A DNA stretch of 64,000 nt from Croceibacterium_A sp044506885. Lineage in GTDB: Bacteria > Pseudomonadota > Alphaproteobacteria > Sphingomonadales > Sphingomonadaceae. Location: NCBI GenBank assembly GCA_044506885.1, contig JBIQKC010000011.1, forward strand, positions 1 to 64,000. The letters are read 5' to 3'. The notes beneath the pieces were generated by a model. The model was not told the origin of the DNA. It saw nothing but the letters and a program-made list of their open reading frames with translations, and searched no databases. Below are positions 57,134-64,000 of the stretch, one piece after another (position 1 is the first letter of the stretch; every line of letters begins with the position of its first letter). A program made the position numbers and the translations under genes.

Positions 57134-57670
57134 TCAGCAAAGCCCGTCGATCGCCGCCCAGCGAGGCCAGCCGAGGTCCGCCGCGCGTTCGACGGTCATG
57201 CCGCCCAGCGCGATGACGGGGGCCGTGGCCAGCGCGGCAAGGGCGAGGAAGCCGGGCTTGCCGAGCGCAGCGCCATGCGGATGCGAGCGGGTGGGGAAGA
57301 CGGGCGACAGGAACATGGCGTCGACGCCGGCGCGGTTCGCCAGCGCGATCTCGCGCGCATCGTGGACGGTGGCGAGGCGCAACAGGCCGGCGGCGGGCCT
57401 GCCGAGCGCGGCCGCTTTGCCGTAGACGCCGCCAGCGCCCCATTCGCGCGCGATTGCCGGATCGGCGGAAAGGGCGAGCGTATGGCCGTGCGCCCGGCAC
57501 ACCGCCGCCAGCGCATCGAAGCGCGCCCGGCGCTCGCCGGCGGCAAGGTGATAGTGGCGGAACACGAAGCCCGATCCCTGCGGCATCGTGGCCAGCGCCT
57601 GTTCCAGCCGCGCGTCGTTGCGCGCGTCGGACAGCAACCAGATGTTCGGCAAGGTCTGGTCTAGCGCCAT
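57134..57670 (-). CDS. ThiE/TenI-like thiamine phosphate synthase family protein
   Basis: A 178-residue TIM-barrel protein of the ThiE/TenI family. Visible: FVFRHYHLAAGERRARF, TLALSADPAIAREWGAGGVYGK, FLSPVFPTRSHPHGAALG and APVIALGGMTVERA. It is shorter than ThiE (about 210) and lacks some substrate residues, so it may be a TenI-like or diverged member. No other thiamine genes or TPP riboswitch are near. The start lies 22 bp from the divergent YggS gene. Confidence 0.82.
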   Translation of the reverse strand: MALDQTLPNIWLLSDARNDARLEQALATMPQGSGFVFRHYHLAAGERRARFDALAAVCRAHGHTLALSADPAIAREWGAGGVYGKAAALGRPAAGLLRLATVHDAREIALANRAGVDAMFLSPVFPTRSHPHGAALGKPGFLALAALATAPVIALGGMTVERAADLGWPRWAAIDGLC

Positions 57671-57691
57671 CGGGCGACTATAGCGCGGCGC

Positions 57692-58354
57692 ATGGAAAGC
57701 GCAGCCACCCTGCTCGGTCAAGTCGAGGAGCGCATCGCCCACGCCTGCCGCGTCGCCGGGCGCGAGCGCGGCGAGGTTACGCTGGTGGCGGTCAGCAAGA
57801 CGCACCCGGCAGCAGCCGTCGTTCCGCTGATCGAGGCGGGGCAGCGGGTGTTCGGCGAGAACCGGGTGCAGGAAGCGCAGGCGAAATGGCCCGCGCTGCG
57901 CGCGCGGTTCCCGCAGGTGGAGCTGCACCTCGTCGGCCAGCTCCAGTCGAACAAGGCGGAAGAAGCGGTGGCGCTGTTCGACGCCATCCATTCGCTCGAC
58001 CGGCCGAGCCTCGTCGATGCGCTGGCGAAGGCAATGGACAAGACCGGCCGCCGGCCCCCGTGCTTCGCGCAGGTCAATATCGGCGCGGAGGAGCAGAAGG
58101 GCGGCTGCGCGATAGCGGACCTGCCGCTATTGCTGGAACAGGCGCGGCAGGCGGATATCCCGCTCGCCGGCCTGATGTGCGTGCCGCCGTTCGACATCGA
58201 GCCCGCCCCGTTCTTCGCCCTGCTCGACAAGCTGGCGCGCGACCACAGGCTGCCGGGGCGGAGCATGGGCATGAGCGGCGATTTCGAAACCGCGATCATG
58301 CTCGGCGCGACGCACGTGCGCGTGGGCACCGCGCTGTTCGGCGGGCGGGGGTAA
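57692..58354 (+). CDS. YggS/PLPBP pyridoxal phosphate homeostasis protein
   Basis: A 220-residue PLP-binding protein of the YggS family that maintains B6 vitamers; it is not an enzyme of known reaction. PLP lysine is in VAVSKTHPA (about Lys36); FGENRVQEAQAKW, LVGQLQSNKAEEA, LAGLMCVPP and SMGMSGDFETAIMLGATHVRVGTALFG are the family blocks. Divergent from the ThiE-like gene. Confidence 0.95.
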   Translation: MESAATLLGQVEERIAHACRVAGRERGEVTLVAVSKTHPAAAVVPLIEAGQRVFGENRVQEAQAKWPALRARFPQVELHLVGQLQSNKAEEAVALFDAIHSLDRPSLVDALAKAMDKTGRRPPCFAQVNIGAEEQKGGCAIADLPLLLEQARQADIPLAGLMCVPPFDIEPAPFFALLDKLARDHRLPGRSMGMSGDFETAIMLGATHVRVGTALFGGRG

Positions 58355-58362
58355 CGTTGCCT

Positions 58363-58389
58363 AAATCCTCCCCGGAACGGGGAGGATTT
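58363..58389. terminator. AAATCCTCCCCG hairpin between yggS-like gene and glnD
   Basis: AAATCCTCCCCG / CGGGGAGGATTT, a perfect 12-base stem with a GAA loop, lies between convergent genes and can stop both transcripts. Confidence 0.75.
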
Positions 58390-58420
58390 GCGCCTCCATC
58401 GCTCATCTGCCCCTCGATCC

Positions 58421-61180
58421 CTAAGCCGCCTCCGCCACCGGCTCTTCCGCTGCTTCCAGCAGCGCCCGCTCGACGCCTTTCAGGCGGTCCTTGCTGGTCA
58501 CCTTCCCGCCGGTGAGATCGGTGACGTAGAACGTGTCCACCGCCCGTTCGCCGAACTGGGTGATGTGCGCGGAGTTGACCATAAGCCGGCATTCGAACAG
58601 CGCGCGGGCGAGCTTGTTGAGCAGCGCCGGGCGGTCGCGGGCGTTGACTTCGATCACCGTGAAGCGGCTGGATGCGTCGTTGTCGAAGAATACCTGCGGG
58701 TGGACGTCGAAGCTTTCGGCGCGGGCGCGGGCCAGCGGACGGCGGGCGAGCTGGGGCACCAGCTCGATCCGGTCGGCAAGCGAGTCCTCGATCGTCCGGC
58801 GCAGACGGTCGAGCTGGTCCTCCTCGCGAAACGGCTTGCCCAGCGGGTCCTGCACCAGGAAGTTGTCGACCGCCTTGCCCACGCGGTTGGTATGGATGCG
58901 CGCGTCGATGATGTTGGCCCCGGCGAGGTGGATCGCCCCGGCGATGCGGAAGAACAGCCCCGGATGGTCGTCGCCGATAACCGTCACCAGCGTGGCCCCG
59001 CGCGCCGGATAGTAGTGGGCGTGGATCGAGAGGTTGTCCTGGCGTGCCCTCGCGGCGGCGTAGTGCGGGATGTTGAGCGCGACGATGTCTTCCGGCTCGG
59101 CTATCCAGTAAGCGTCGCCGAAGCGGTCGGCCAGTTCCTCGACCAGTCCGGCCTTGTCGCCCAGCAGATCGGCGACGCGCTGCTTCTTCGCTTCCACCCG
59201 TTCCTTGCGCCCGTGGCGCTTGTGGCCGAGCCGCATGCGCTCTTCGGCGAGGTCGTAGAGTTCCGCGAGGAGCTGGCGCTTCCAGCTGTTCCAGATGCCG
59301 GGGCCGACCGCGCGGATGTCGACGATGGTCAGCAGCGTCAGTTGCCGCAGCCGTTCGAGCGTCTGCACTTCGGCGACGAAGTCGGTGATCGTCTTCGGGT
59401 CCGACAGGTCGCGCTTGAACGCGGTGGCGCTCATCAGCAGGTGCCAGCGGACCAGCCAGCTGACGAGCTCGGTCTCCTCCTCGCCCAGTCCGAGCCGCGG
59501 ACACAGCTTCAGCGCCACTTCCGCGCCGAGCACCGAATGGTCGCCGCCCCGGCCCTTGGCGATGTCGTGCAGCAAGGTGGCGACATAGAGCGCGCGGCGG
59601 CTGGCGAGCTTCGGCAGCAGGCCGGTCGCCAGCGGATGATCGTCCTTCAGCTCGCCGCGCTCGATCCGCGCCAGCAGGCCGATGGCGCGGATCGTGTGCT
59701 CGTCCACCGTGTAGTGGTGGTACATGTCGAACTGCATCTGCGCGTTGACCTTGCCGAAATCGGGCACGAACCGGCCGAACACGCCCGCCTCGTTGAGCCA
59801 GCGCAGCACGGTTTCGGGATCGTTGCGGCCGGTCAGCAGCCTGAGGAACAGCGCGTTGGCGCGCGGATCGCGGCGCGTGTCTTCCTTGACCAGCTCGGAA
59901 TCGCGGCGCGCCATGCGCATGGTTTCGGGGTGGACCTCGAACCCGTCCTCCTCGGCGATCTGGAACACTTCGATCAGGCGCACCGGATCCTTGCGGAACC
60001 AGTCGTCGGACGGCGCGCTGATGCGTCCGGCCTCGACCCGGTAGCCCTTGTGGAACCGCGCCCGGTTGCGGAAGCCCGCCAGCAGTCCGCGCGGGCGGCG
60101 GCTGCGGGCCATCTGCTCGTCGATGTGCGACAGGAACACGCCGGTCAGGTGGCCGACATGCTTGGCCTGGATGAAGTAGTACTGCATGAAGCGCTCGACC
60201 GCGCTCTTTCCCGGCCGGTCGGCGAACTGCATGCGCCGCGCCACTTCGCGCTGGAGATCGAACGTCAGCCGGTCCTCGGCCCGCCCGGTGATCGTGTGCA
60301 GATGGCAGCGCACCGCCAGCAGGAAGCCCTCGGCGCGGCGGAAGGACCCGTATTCGCGCTGGGTGAACAGGCCCACGTCGACCAGCGCGGCGGCGTTGCG
60401 CACGCGGTGGATGTACTTGCCGATCCAGTACAGCGTCTGCAAATCGCGCAGTCCGCCCTTGCCGTCCTTGACGTTGGGCTCGACCACGTAGCGGCTGTCG
60501 CCCATGCGCTTGTGCCGCGCGTCGCGCTCGGCGAGCTTCTCGCGCACGAACTGCGCTTCGGAGCCGGGGACGACATCGCTCCAGAAACGCTCGCGCGCCT
60601 TTTCGTAAAGCGCCTGGTCGCCCCACAGATAACGGCCTTCGAGGATCGCGGTGCGGATGGTCAGGTCCGCCTTCGCCATGCGCGCCATCTCGTCGATCGA
60701 GCGGCTCGAATGGCCGATCTTGAGCGCCAGATCCCACAGGTAATAGAGCAGCGTTTCGATCACCTGTTCCGCCCACGCCGCATCGCGGCCGGCGGTGATG
60801 AAGGCGATGTCGACGTCCGAATGCGGCGCCATCTCGCCACGCCCGTAGCCGCCCACCGCCATCAGCGTCAGGCGCGCGTCTTCCGGACGGACGGGGTGCA
60901 GGTCGGCAACGACATGATCGTGCAGCACGCGGATCAGCTGGTCGATCAGGAACGCATGGCCCTGGACGATCTCGTGCCCGGCGCTGGGCTTTTCGGCGAT
61001 GCGGCGCTGAAGCTCGGCGCGGCCCGAGGCGAGCGCGGCGCGCGCCAGCTCGACCACGCGCGGCCGCGCCCCGGCTGCGCCGGATTCCGCCACCGCGGCG
61101 GCGATCTCGGCCGCCAGCGCGCGGCGGTCTATCACCTTGCGCTGGCTCGGAATGGTCAGTGCGCTCACCCCACGGCACAT
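58421..61180 (-). CDS. glnD: [Protein-PII] uridylyltransferase/uridylyl-removing enzyme
   Basis: GlnD senses glutamine and adds or removes UMP on PII proteins. At 919 residues it has the nucleotidyltransferase domain (MAVGGYGRGEMAPHSDVDIAF), the GlnD/PII-UTase central domain, the HD domain (YVATLLHDIAKGRGGDHSVLGAE) and two C-terminal ACT domains (TLVTVIGDDHPGLFFRIAGAIHLAGANIIDARIHT; FTVIEVNARDRPALLNKLARALFE). The first ATG (MCRG) and a GTG four codons later (VSALTIPSQ) are both possible starts. Confidence 0.96.
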   Translation of the reverse strand: MCRGVSALTIPSQRKVIDRRALAAEIAAAVAESGAAGARPRVVELARAALASGRAELQRRIAEKPSAGHEIVQGHAFLIDQLIRVLHDHVVADLHPVRPEDARLTLMAVGGYGRGEMAPHSDVDIAFITAGRDAAWAEQVIETLLYYLWDLALKIGHSSRSIDEMARMAKADLTIRTAILEGRYLWGDQALYEKARERFWSDVVPGSEAQFVREKLAERDARHKRMGDSRYVVEPNVKDGKGGLRDLQTLYWIGKYIHRVRNAAALVDVGLFTQREYGSFRRAEGFLLAVRCHLHTITGRAEDRLTFDLQREVARRMQFADRPGKSAVERFMQYYFIQAKHVGHLTGVFLSHIDEQMARSRRPRGLLAGFRNRARFHKGYRVEAGRISAPSDDWFRKDPVRLIEVFQIAEEDGFEVHPETMRMARRDSELVKEDTRRDPRANALFLRLLTGRNDPETVLRWLNEAGVFGRFVPDFGKVNAQMQFDMYHHYTVDEHTIRAIGLLARIERGELKDDHPLATGLLPKLASRRALYVATLLHDIAKGRGGDHSVLGAEVALKLCPRLGLGEEETELVSWLVRWHLLMSATAFKRDLSDPKTITDFVAEVQTLERLRQLTLLTIVDIRAVGPGIWNSWKRQLLAELYDLAEERMRLGHKRHGRKERVEAKKQRVADLLGDKAGLVEELADRFGDAYWIAEPEDIVALNIPHYAAARARQDNLSIHAHYYPARGATLVTVIGDDHPGLFFRIAGAIHLAGANIIDARIHTNRVGKAVDNFLVQDPLGKPFREEDQLDRLRRTIEDSLADRIELVPQLARRPLARARAESFDVHPQVFFDNDASSRFTVIEVNARDRPALLNKLARALFECRLMVNSAHITQFGERAVDTFYVTDLTGGKVTSKDRLKGVERALLEAAEEPVAEAA

Positions 61181-61271
61181 AAGGCCAAAGCCCGCCTATG
61201 CAATCGCTGGCTCTTTGCGCCGCCGCCCGTTCCGTGCCAAAGCGCGCCCACCGAGGGAGTGCAAAGCGAGC

Positions 61272-62165
61272 ATGCTGGACATTTTTGCCGCCGCATCGGG
61301 CGAGGCGTTGCGCTGGGAAAACCTGGGCCTGCGGCCCGGAATCGACCTGGGGTTCTTCACCCTGCGCTACTATTCGCTCGCCTACCTCGCCGGGATCGTG
61401 CTCGGCTGGTGGCACCTGTCGCGGATGATCAAGGCGCCGGGCAGCCCGATGGCGCAGCGCCATGCCGACGACCTGTTCTTCTACTGCACGCTCGGCATCA
61501 TCATCGGCGGACGGCTCGGCTATGCGGCGTTCTACAAGCCCGAGCTGTTCGTCGGCTGGACGCCGGGCGAAACGGTGGGCTGGGACCTGCTGCGCCTGTG
61601 GGACGGGGGCATGAGCTTCCACGGCGGCGTGATCGGCGTGACCACGGCGATCGCCTGGGTGTCGTGGCGCGGAAAGCTGTCGTTCATCCGGGTGTGCGAC
61701 TACATCGCGGTCAATATCGGCTTCGGGATGCTGTTCGGCCGCATCGCCAACTTCATCAACGGCGAGCTGTGGGGGCGGCCGGTCGAAAGCGACGTGGCGT
61801 GGGCGATGATCTTCCCGACCGACCCGCTCGGCCTGCCGCGCCATCCGAGCCAGCTCTACGAAGCGGCGCTGGAAGGGGCGCTGGTGATCGTGGTCATGCT
61901 GGCGCTGTTCTGGCTCACCCGCGCGCGCTACCGCCCCGGACTGCTGGTGGGGGCGTTCACGGCGCTGATCTCGTGGGCGCGGTTCGCGGTCGAATTCTTC
62001 CGCGAGCCGGACCAGCAGCTGGCCGATTTCGCGCTGCGCACCGGGCTCAACATGGGCCAGTGGCTGTCGATCCCGCTCAGCCTGCTGGGCGTGTTCCTGG
62101 TGATCTGGGCGCTGCTGCGCCCGCCGCTCGGCGCCGCGCCGCGAAAGGGACCGGCAGGGGCGTGA
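61272..62165 (+). CDS. lgt: Prolipoprotein diacylglyceryl transferase
   Basis: Lgt attaches diacylglycerol to the lipobox cysteine of prolipoproteins. The 297-residue membrane protein has seven helices and the signature GRIANFINGELWGRP, LRYYSLAYLAGIVLGWW, LWDGGMSFHGGVIG (His essential), and PRHPSQLYEAALEG. The gene has no strong Shine-Dalgarno (only AGCGAG). GlnD diverges 91 bp upstream. Its TGA overlaps the GTG start of the methyltransferase. Confidence 0.97.
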   Translation: MLDIFAAASGEALRWENLGLRPGIDLGFFTLRYYSLAYLAGIVLGWWHLSRMIKAPGSPMAQRHADDLFFYCTLGIIIGGRLGYAAFYKPELFVGWTPGETVGWDLLRLWDGGMSFHGGVIGVTTAIAWVSWRGKLSFIRVCDYIAVNIGFGMLFGRIANFINGELWGRPVESDVAWAMIFPTDPLGLPRHPSQLYEAALEGALVIVVMLALFWLTRARYRPGLLVGAFTALISWARFAVEFFREPDQQLADFALRTGLNMGQWLSIPLSLLGVFLVIWALLRPPLGAAPRKGPAGA

Positions 62166-63223
62166 GCGAGCCCGCGCTCGGCGACAGGTTCCGGCGGCTG
62201 ATCGCGGCCATCGGGCCGATCGCCCTGGCGCATTACATGGCGGAATCGAACGCCCGCTATTACGCCTCGCGCGATCCGCTGGGCGCGGCGGGCGATTTCG
62301 TCACCGCGCCGGAAATCAGCCAGATGTTCGGCGAACTCGCGGGCCTGTGGCTGGCCGATCTGTGGCGGCGCGCCGGAGCGGCGGAGCGGGCGCTCTATGT
62401 CGAGCTCGGACCCGGCCGGGGCACGCTGGCGCGCGATGCGCTGCGGGCGATGGCGGCGGCCGGGCTGCGGCCGGAGGTTCATTTCGTCGAAGGGTCGGAA
62501 GCGCTGCGGCGCATCCAGCGGGGCGCGGTTCCCGAAGCGCGGTTCCACGACGACCTGTCGAGCGTGCCCGACGACGCGCCGCTGCTGCTCGTCGCCAACG
62601 AATTCCTCGACGCGCTGCCGGTGCGGCAGCTGGTGAAGACCGCGCGGGGCTGGCGCGAGCGGATGGTCGCGGTCGATGCGGAGGGGCGGTTCGCGTGTGT
62701 GGCCGGGCAGACGCCGATGGACGCGGCGCTGCCCGAGGGATGGCGCGAGGCGGCCGAAGGAACGATCGTCGAAACCTGCCCCGGCGCGGCGGCGGTGGTT
62801 GCGGAAACGGCGGCGCGGCTCGCCCGGCAGGGCGGCGCGGCGCTGTTCGTCGACTATGGCCATGCGGAAGTCCGCGACGGCTCGACGCTCCAGGCGGTGC
62901 GCGCGCATCGCAAGGTCGATCCCTTCGCCGCGCCGGGCGAGGCGGACCTGACCGCGCATGTCGATTTCGCCACGCTGGCCGACGTTGCGCGGGGGTCCGG
63001 CGCGCGCTGGCTCGGCACAACGGAGCAGGGCGCGTGGCTGAAGGCGCTGGGCATCGACGCGCGCGCCGATGCGCTTGTTCGCGCCGCGCCCGCCCGGCGC
63101 GAGGACATCGTGGCCGCCGCCGCGCGGCTGACCGGCGACGATGCGATGGGGCGGCTGTTCAAGGTCATGGGCCTCGCCTCCCCGGCGTGGCCGGACGGGG
63201 CGGGCTTTCCGGATCGCGCTTAG
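62162..63223 (+). CDS. NDUFAF7-type SAM-dependent methyltransferase
   Basis: A 353-residue class I methyltransferase of the DUF185/NDUFAF7 family. The eukaryotic member methylates an Arg of complex I subunit NDUFS2. Visible: GPIALAHYMAESNARYYASRDPLGAAGDFVTAPEISQMFGEL, SAM loop ELGPGRGTLARDAL, ANEFLDALPVRQ, and DYGHAEVRDGSTLQAVRAHRKVDPF. GTG start overlaps the lgt stop (GTGA). Confidence 0.94.
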   Translation: MSEPALGDRFRRLIAAIGPIALAHYMAESNARYYASRDPLGAAGDFVTAPEISQMFGELAGLWLADLWRRAGAAERALYVELGPGRGTLARDALRAMAAAGLRPEVHFVEGSEALRRIQRGAVPEARFHDDLSSVPDDAPLLLVANEFLDALPVRQLVKTARGWRERMVAVDAEGRFACVAGQTPMDAALPEGWREAAEGTIVETCPGAAAVVAETAARLARQGGAALFVDYGHAEVRDGSTLQAVRAHRKVDPFAAPGEADLTAHVDFATLADVARGSGARWLGTTEQGAWLKALGIDARADALVRAAPARREDIVAAAARLTGDDAMGRLFKVMGLASPAWPDGAGFPDRA

Positions 63224-63307
63224 GGTCAGGGCCTGCGCCGGCGGGGCGGTTGTTGGGAATTCGGCAAGGATTGGCGGCTAGAGTGGCGGTCGAAGGATGC
63301 TCGGCCG

Positions 63308-63577
63308 GTGATCGAAATCGAAGTCCAGAACGAGACCCACCAGAACCAGGAGCGGCTGCGGTTCGCGGCCGTGCCGCGCATCGGCGAAGGCATTCGCCTG
63401 CGCGAAGGGGATTTCTGGGCGTCCTACGATGTGGTCGACGTGTGGTACCAGAAGGCCGAGTTCGGCGACATCTGGGTGCCCTATATCCATGTGCGGATGA
63501 CCCCCGGCGAAGAGGCGAGCGAGCCGCCGTCGGCCACGGTGCTCGACTTCAAGGAGAGATTCCCATTCACGGGCTGA
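63308..63577 (+). CDS. Small conserved hypothetical protein
   Basis: An 89-residue beta-rich soluble protein. IEIEVQNETHQNQERLRFAAVPRIGEGIRLREGD and VVDVWYQKAEFGDIWVPYIHVRM could form a small barrel. GTG start with AAGGA upstream. No family with known function is recognised. The response-regulator frame starts 65 bp after its stop. Confidence 0.78.
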   Translation: MIEIEVQNETHQNQERLRFAAVPRIGEGIRLREGDFWASYDVVDVWYQKAEFGDIWVPYIHVRMTPGEEASEPPSATVLDFKERFPFTG

Positions 63578-63642
63578 TCAAGCGAACCCTCCCGCGTCAG
63601 GGAGACGGGAGCGCGCCGCCCACGGGCGCGGCGGAGCCGGCG

Positions 63643-64000
63643 ATGGGCGGTACGCGCCCCGCCGCCGCGCCGGCCGCGCCCGCGAGCGAGGCCGCGGCCG
63701 AAACGGCGCGCGATGCGGCGCGTTCATGCCTCATCGTCGACGATTCGCGCGTGATGCGCCGGGTTTCGCGCCAGGTGGTCGAAAGCTTGGGCCTGAGCGT
63801 GACCGAAGCCGAGAACGGCAGCGAGGCGCTGGCGCGCTGCGCCGCGGCGATGCCGGACCTGATCCTGCTCGACTGGAACATGCCGGTGATGAGCGGAATC
63901 GAATTCATCGCCGAACTGCGCGCCAAGCCCGGCGGGGACCGGCCGATGGTGGTGTTCTGCACCACCGAGAACGACCCCGCGATCATCGGCAAGGGCGTGG
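63643..64000 (+). CDS. CheY-like response regulator, partial at window end
   Basis: The open frame at the right edge encodes MGGTRPAAAPAAPASEAAAE and then a receiver domain: CLIVDDSRVMRRVSRQVV (acidic pair), LLDWNMPVMSG (phosphoacceptor Asp) and VVFCTTEND (conserved Thr). The conserved Lys lies beyond the window. The Ala/Pro-rich N-terminal tail is unusual for a CheY protein. Single-domain regulators of this kind act in chemotaxis, motility or stalk-cell signalling. GGAG precedes the ATG; the frame stays open to the upstream gene. Confidence 0.85.
   Translation, partial: MGGTRPAAAPAAPASEAAAETARDAARSCLIVDDSRVMRRVSRQVVESLGLSVTEAENGSEALARCAAAMPDLILLDWNMPVMSGIEFIAELRAKPGGDRPMVVFCTTENDPAIIGKGV

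Noticed and set aside
57134..57670. TPP riboswitch or thiamine operon at the ThiE-like gene
   Set aside because: The gap to the divergent gene is only about 20 bp and no other thiamine genes are nearby.
58388..63223. A very long open frame on the plus strand (about 1600 codons)
   Set aside because: Most of it is antisense to glnD, whose own protein is clearly real; only the end (62162-63223) is a gene. High GC makes long antisense frames common.

Overview
The window is high-GC DNA from an alphaproteobacterium, most likely Sphingomonadales (Erythrobacteraceae or Sphingomonadaceae). The inference rests on gene content and protein style: a DUF2093 protein beside xseA, an MmcB-type repair protein, a TonB-dependent receptor with an N-terminal carboxypeptidase-regulatory-like domain followed by a TPR-sulfotransferase, a DUF6152 protein, a GlnD followed divergently by Lgt, and many Ala-rich lipoproteins. 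Almost all of it is ordinary chromosome. One run of ten N (18245-18254) marks an assembly gap. The window opens inside a dispersed intergenic repeat and ends inside a response-regulator gene.

Layout. 0.1-9.2 kb: small hypothetical, lipoprotein and EI24 membrane genes, a PfkB/adenosine-type kinase, purD and xseA (divergent, sharing one CATG as both start codons), DUF2093, an M23 peptidase, a phytase-like esterase, rpmB and tadA. 9.2-15.7 kb: RNase T2, a small membrane protein and nadC, then a tightly coupled operon of M48/TPR peptidase, DsbA-like oxidoreductase, LytS-like kinase and LytTR regulator. 15.8-25.2 kb: PAS-like protein, MmcB, TonB-dependent receptor, TPR-sulfotransferase, an exported protein/DUF6152 divergent pair and tRNA-Arg(CCG). 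25.5-29.8 kb: a BlaI-BlaR1-like operon with two penicillin-fold serine hydrolases and a clear BlaI-type operator. 29.8-30.4 kb: a gene-free stretch with nested palindromes, probably a decayed mobile element.

30.4-44 kb: cupin and quinol nitric oxide reductase, M20 amidohydrolase, class I aminotransferase overlapping a PabB-PabC fusion, a HerA-like ATPase, an M1 aminopeptidase and an OmpR/EnvZ-type two-component pair. 44-54 kb: cupin, aminopeptidase P and oligopeptidase B (divergent, 27 bp apart), thioesterase, alanine dehydrogenase, two small membrane proteins, a YbaL/Kef antiporter and an SGNH hydrolase. 54-64 kb: NTF2-like lipoprotein and ftsK, a ThiE/TenI-like protein, YggS, glnD, lgt overlapping a NDUFAF7-type methyltransferase, a small conserved protein and a CheY-like regulator.

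Most genes serve nucleotide, folate and NAD synthesis, nitrogen sensing, cell division, peptide turnover and envelope maintenance. The parts most worth a second look are the BlaI/BlaR1-like operon whose BlaR1 lacks a sensor domain, the envelope-protease/two-component operon, the palindromic intergenic elements (one supplies the Shine-Dalgarno of a gene, another includes the stop codons of both flanking genes), and a 36-residue membrane protein. No CRISPR array, prophage, rRNA operon or intact insertion sequence was seen.
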